Shown in pieces: positions 6,544-7,418 of a stretch of DNA of 7,418 nucleotides. A program made the position numbers and the translations under genes. The notes below the pieces were generated by a model. It saw only the letters and a program-made list of their open reading frames with translations. It was not told where the DNA came from and did not search any database. The DNA is from an uncultured Streptococcus sp. (GTDB lineage Bacteria > Bacillota > Bacilli > Lactobacillales > Aerococcaceae), in NCBI GenBank assembly GCA_916049935.1, contig CAJZJI010000031.1, forward strand, positions 1 to 7,418, given 5' to 3'. Within the stretch, counting starts at the first letter, position 1; each line of letters begins with the position of its first letter.

Positions 6544-7418
6544 ATGGCTAAAGAAGATTACACGATGGAAGAACGGCAGGAGATTTTAAAAGACTTGATG
6601 TTACGCCTTCACGCTGGTGAAGATAAAGAAGTCATTCAAAAAGAATTTAATGAAGCCTTTGATGAAATCACTCCTTATGAGATCCAGTTAATGGAGAGAA
6701 ATCTGATGAGTGAAGGGATTACCTTTGCAGAGATTATGAGTCTATGTAACGTTCATGCAAATTTAATGGGGTCTAAGGTCAATACGGAAACAACCGTTGC
6801 AGATTTTGAACAACCAGGTCATCCAGTCCATGTGATGAAGATGGAGAACTTAGCCATCCGTGGCGCGTTAGACCGGGTGGAGCGTTTGCTGAAGAATTAT
6901 TTAGAGACGAAGGATGAAACAATTAAAAAAGGCTTGAATCGCCAAATTTTGTTGCTAGGTCAATTCGACAATCACTATCAGCGTAAAGAATATGCGATGT
7001 TTCCGATTATGGAGAAAAAGGGGATTACCGCACCTCCTAAGGTAATGTGGGGTGTTGATGACCAAATTCGTGAATTGTATAAGGATTTCAAGGCGGCACT
7101 AGAAAACGAACAAGCTAATGTGTTAGAAGAGTTTGAAGTGGTCCGTGATGAATTACTAGAGATGATTCAAAAGGAAGAGAACATTCTAATTCCGATGGTG
7201 GAACAAGTTTTCCATGTAGATGATTGGGAAACAATTGCTAATCAGTCACCAGAATACGGATATTGTATTGTAAAACCTGAAAAAGAATGGGCAGTCAAAA
7301 AAGACTTTGCCCCTGTGAAGACAAAAGTCGAGGTTGAAGAAGAGGGAGATATTCCTTTATCGACTGGTTCTCTTTCATTGAAGCAGCTCAATCTGATTTT
7401 GAATTTGTTACCAATGGA
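6544..7418 (+). CDS. DUF438 domain-containing hemerythrin-like protein (3' end outside window)
   Basis: The ATG directly follows the DUF1858 stop (AGGGA at 6535-6539 is a modest ribosome binding site), and 291 codons are open to the window end. Residues about 10-75 form the DUF438 helical domain. A hemerythrin/HHE-like bundle follows, with GHPVHVMKMEN (H93, H96, E101), FDNHYQRKE (H144, E149), MWGVDDQIRE (about 168-177) and KEENILIPM (E211, E212). An acidic linker (about 255-275) leads to SLSLKQLNLILNLLPM. In family members that stretch opens a C-terminal PAS domain, here cut off. Hemerythrin-like domains bind a non-heme di-iron site and sense or handle O2, NO or reactive oxygen. Several canonical ligand histidines appear replaced by acidic residues, which may be normal for DUF438. 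The protein should be cytosolic. It is likely a redox/NO or iron-related sensor or repair factor working with the DUF1858 protein, but this is inference. Confidence 0.85.
   Translation, partial: MAKEDYTMEERQEILKDLMLRLHAGEDKEVIQKEFNEAFDEITPYEIQLMERNLMSEGITFAEIMSLCNVHANLMGSKVNTETTVADFEQPGHPVHVMKMENLAIRGALDRVERLLKNYLETKDETIKKGLNRQILLLGQFDNHYQRKEYAMFPIMEKKGITAPPKVMWGVDDQIRELYKDFKAALENEQANVLEEFEVVRDELLEMIQKEENILIPMVEQVFHVDDWETIANQSPEYGYCIVKPEKEWAVKKDFAPVKTKVEVEEEGDIPLSTGSLSLKQLNLILNLLPM

Overview
The window reads as chromosomal DNA of a low-GC Gram-positive bacterium, most likely a member of the Lactobacillales (lactic-acid-bacteria-like cocci or rods such as Carnobacteriaceae, Aerococcaceae or Enterococcaceae). 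This is an inference from strong AGGAGG-type ribosome binding sites, AT-leaning codon use, the protein families present and the mnmA-recD2 adjacency. The genus cannot be fixed from the sequence alone. All genes lie on the + strand, packing is tight, and there is no sign of insertion sequences, CRISPR, tRNA or rRNA.

Region 1 (1-2671) holds the 3' end of mnmA (tRNA-Uridine 2-sulfurtransferase, C-terminal barrel only). It is followed 27 nt later by a full-length recD2 (ATP-dependent DNA helicase with N-terminal helix-hairpin-helix repeats and all superfamily 1 motifs). The unit closes with a perfect 10-bp stem intrinsic terminator whose left arm is made of the last recD2 codons and its stop.

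Region 2 (2672-2756) is the longest gap, about 100 nt. It holds a good sigma-A-type promoter (TTGCTA, 18 nt, TAAAAT) and the ribosome binding site of the next gene. The promoter position implies that the most upstream ATG of the following frame is not the start used.

Region 3 (2757-7418) is one continuous polycistron of six genes with overlaps or gaps of at most about 11 nt: a PheB/UPF0735 ACT-domain protein, a HAD phosphatase, a MATE efflux transporter, a CPBP (Abi/CaaX-protease-like) membrane protein, a 77-aa DUF1858 protein started with TTG, and a DUF438/hemerythrin-like protein cut by the window end. No terminator or convincing second promoter is visible inside it. The products look functionally mixed: a regulatory or amino-acid-sensing ACT protein, a soluble phosphatase, an exporter, a putative intramembrane protease, and a di-iron/redox-type pair. 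The last two genes form a recurring module and very likely work together. The others may simply share a transcript.

Nothing in the window is a clearly new system. The parts most worth a second look are the cysteine-free DUF1858 paired with an atypical hemerythrin-like DUF438 protein, and their co-transcription with a CPBP protein and a MATE exporter.
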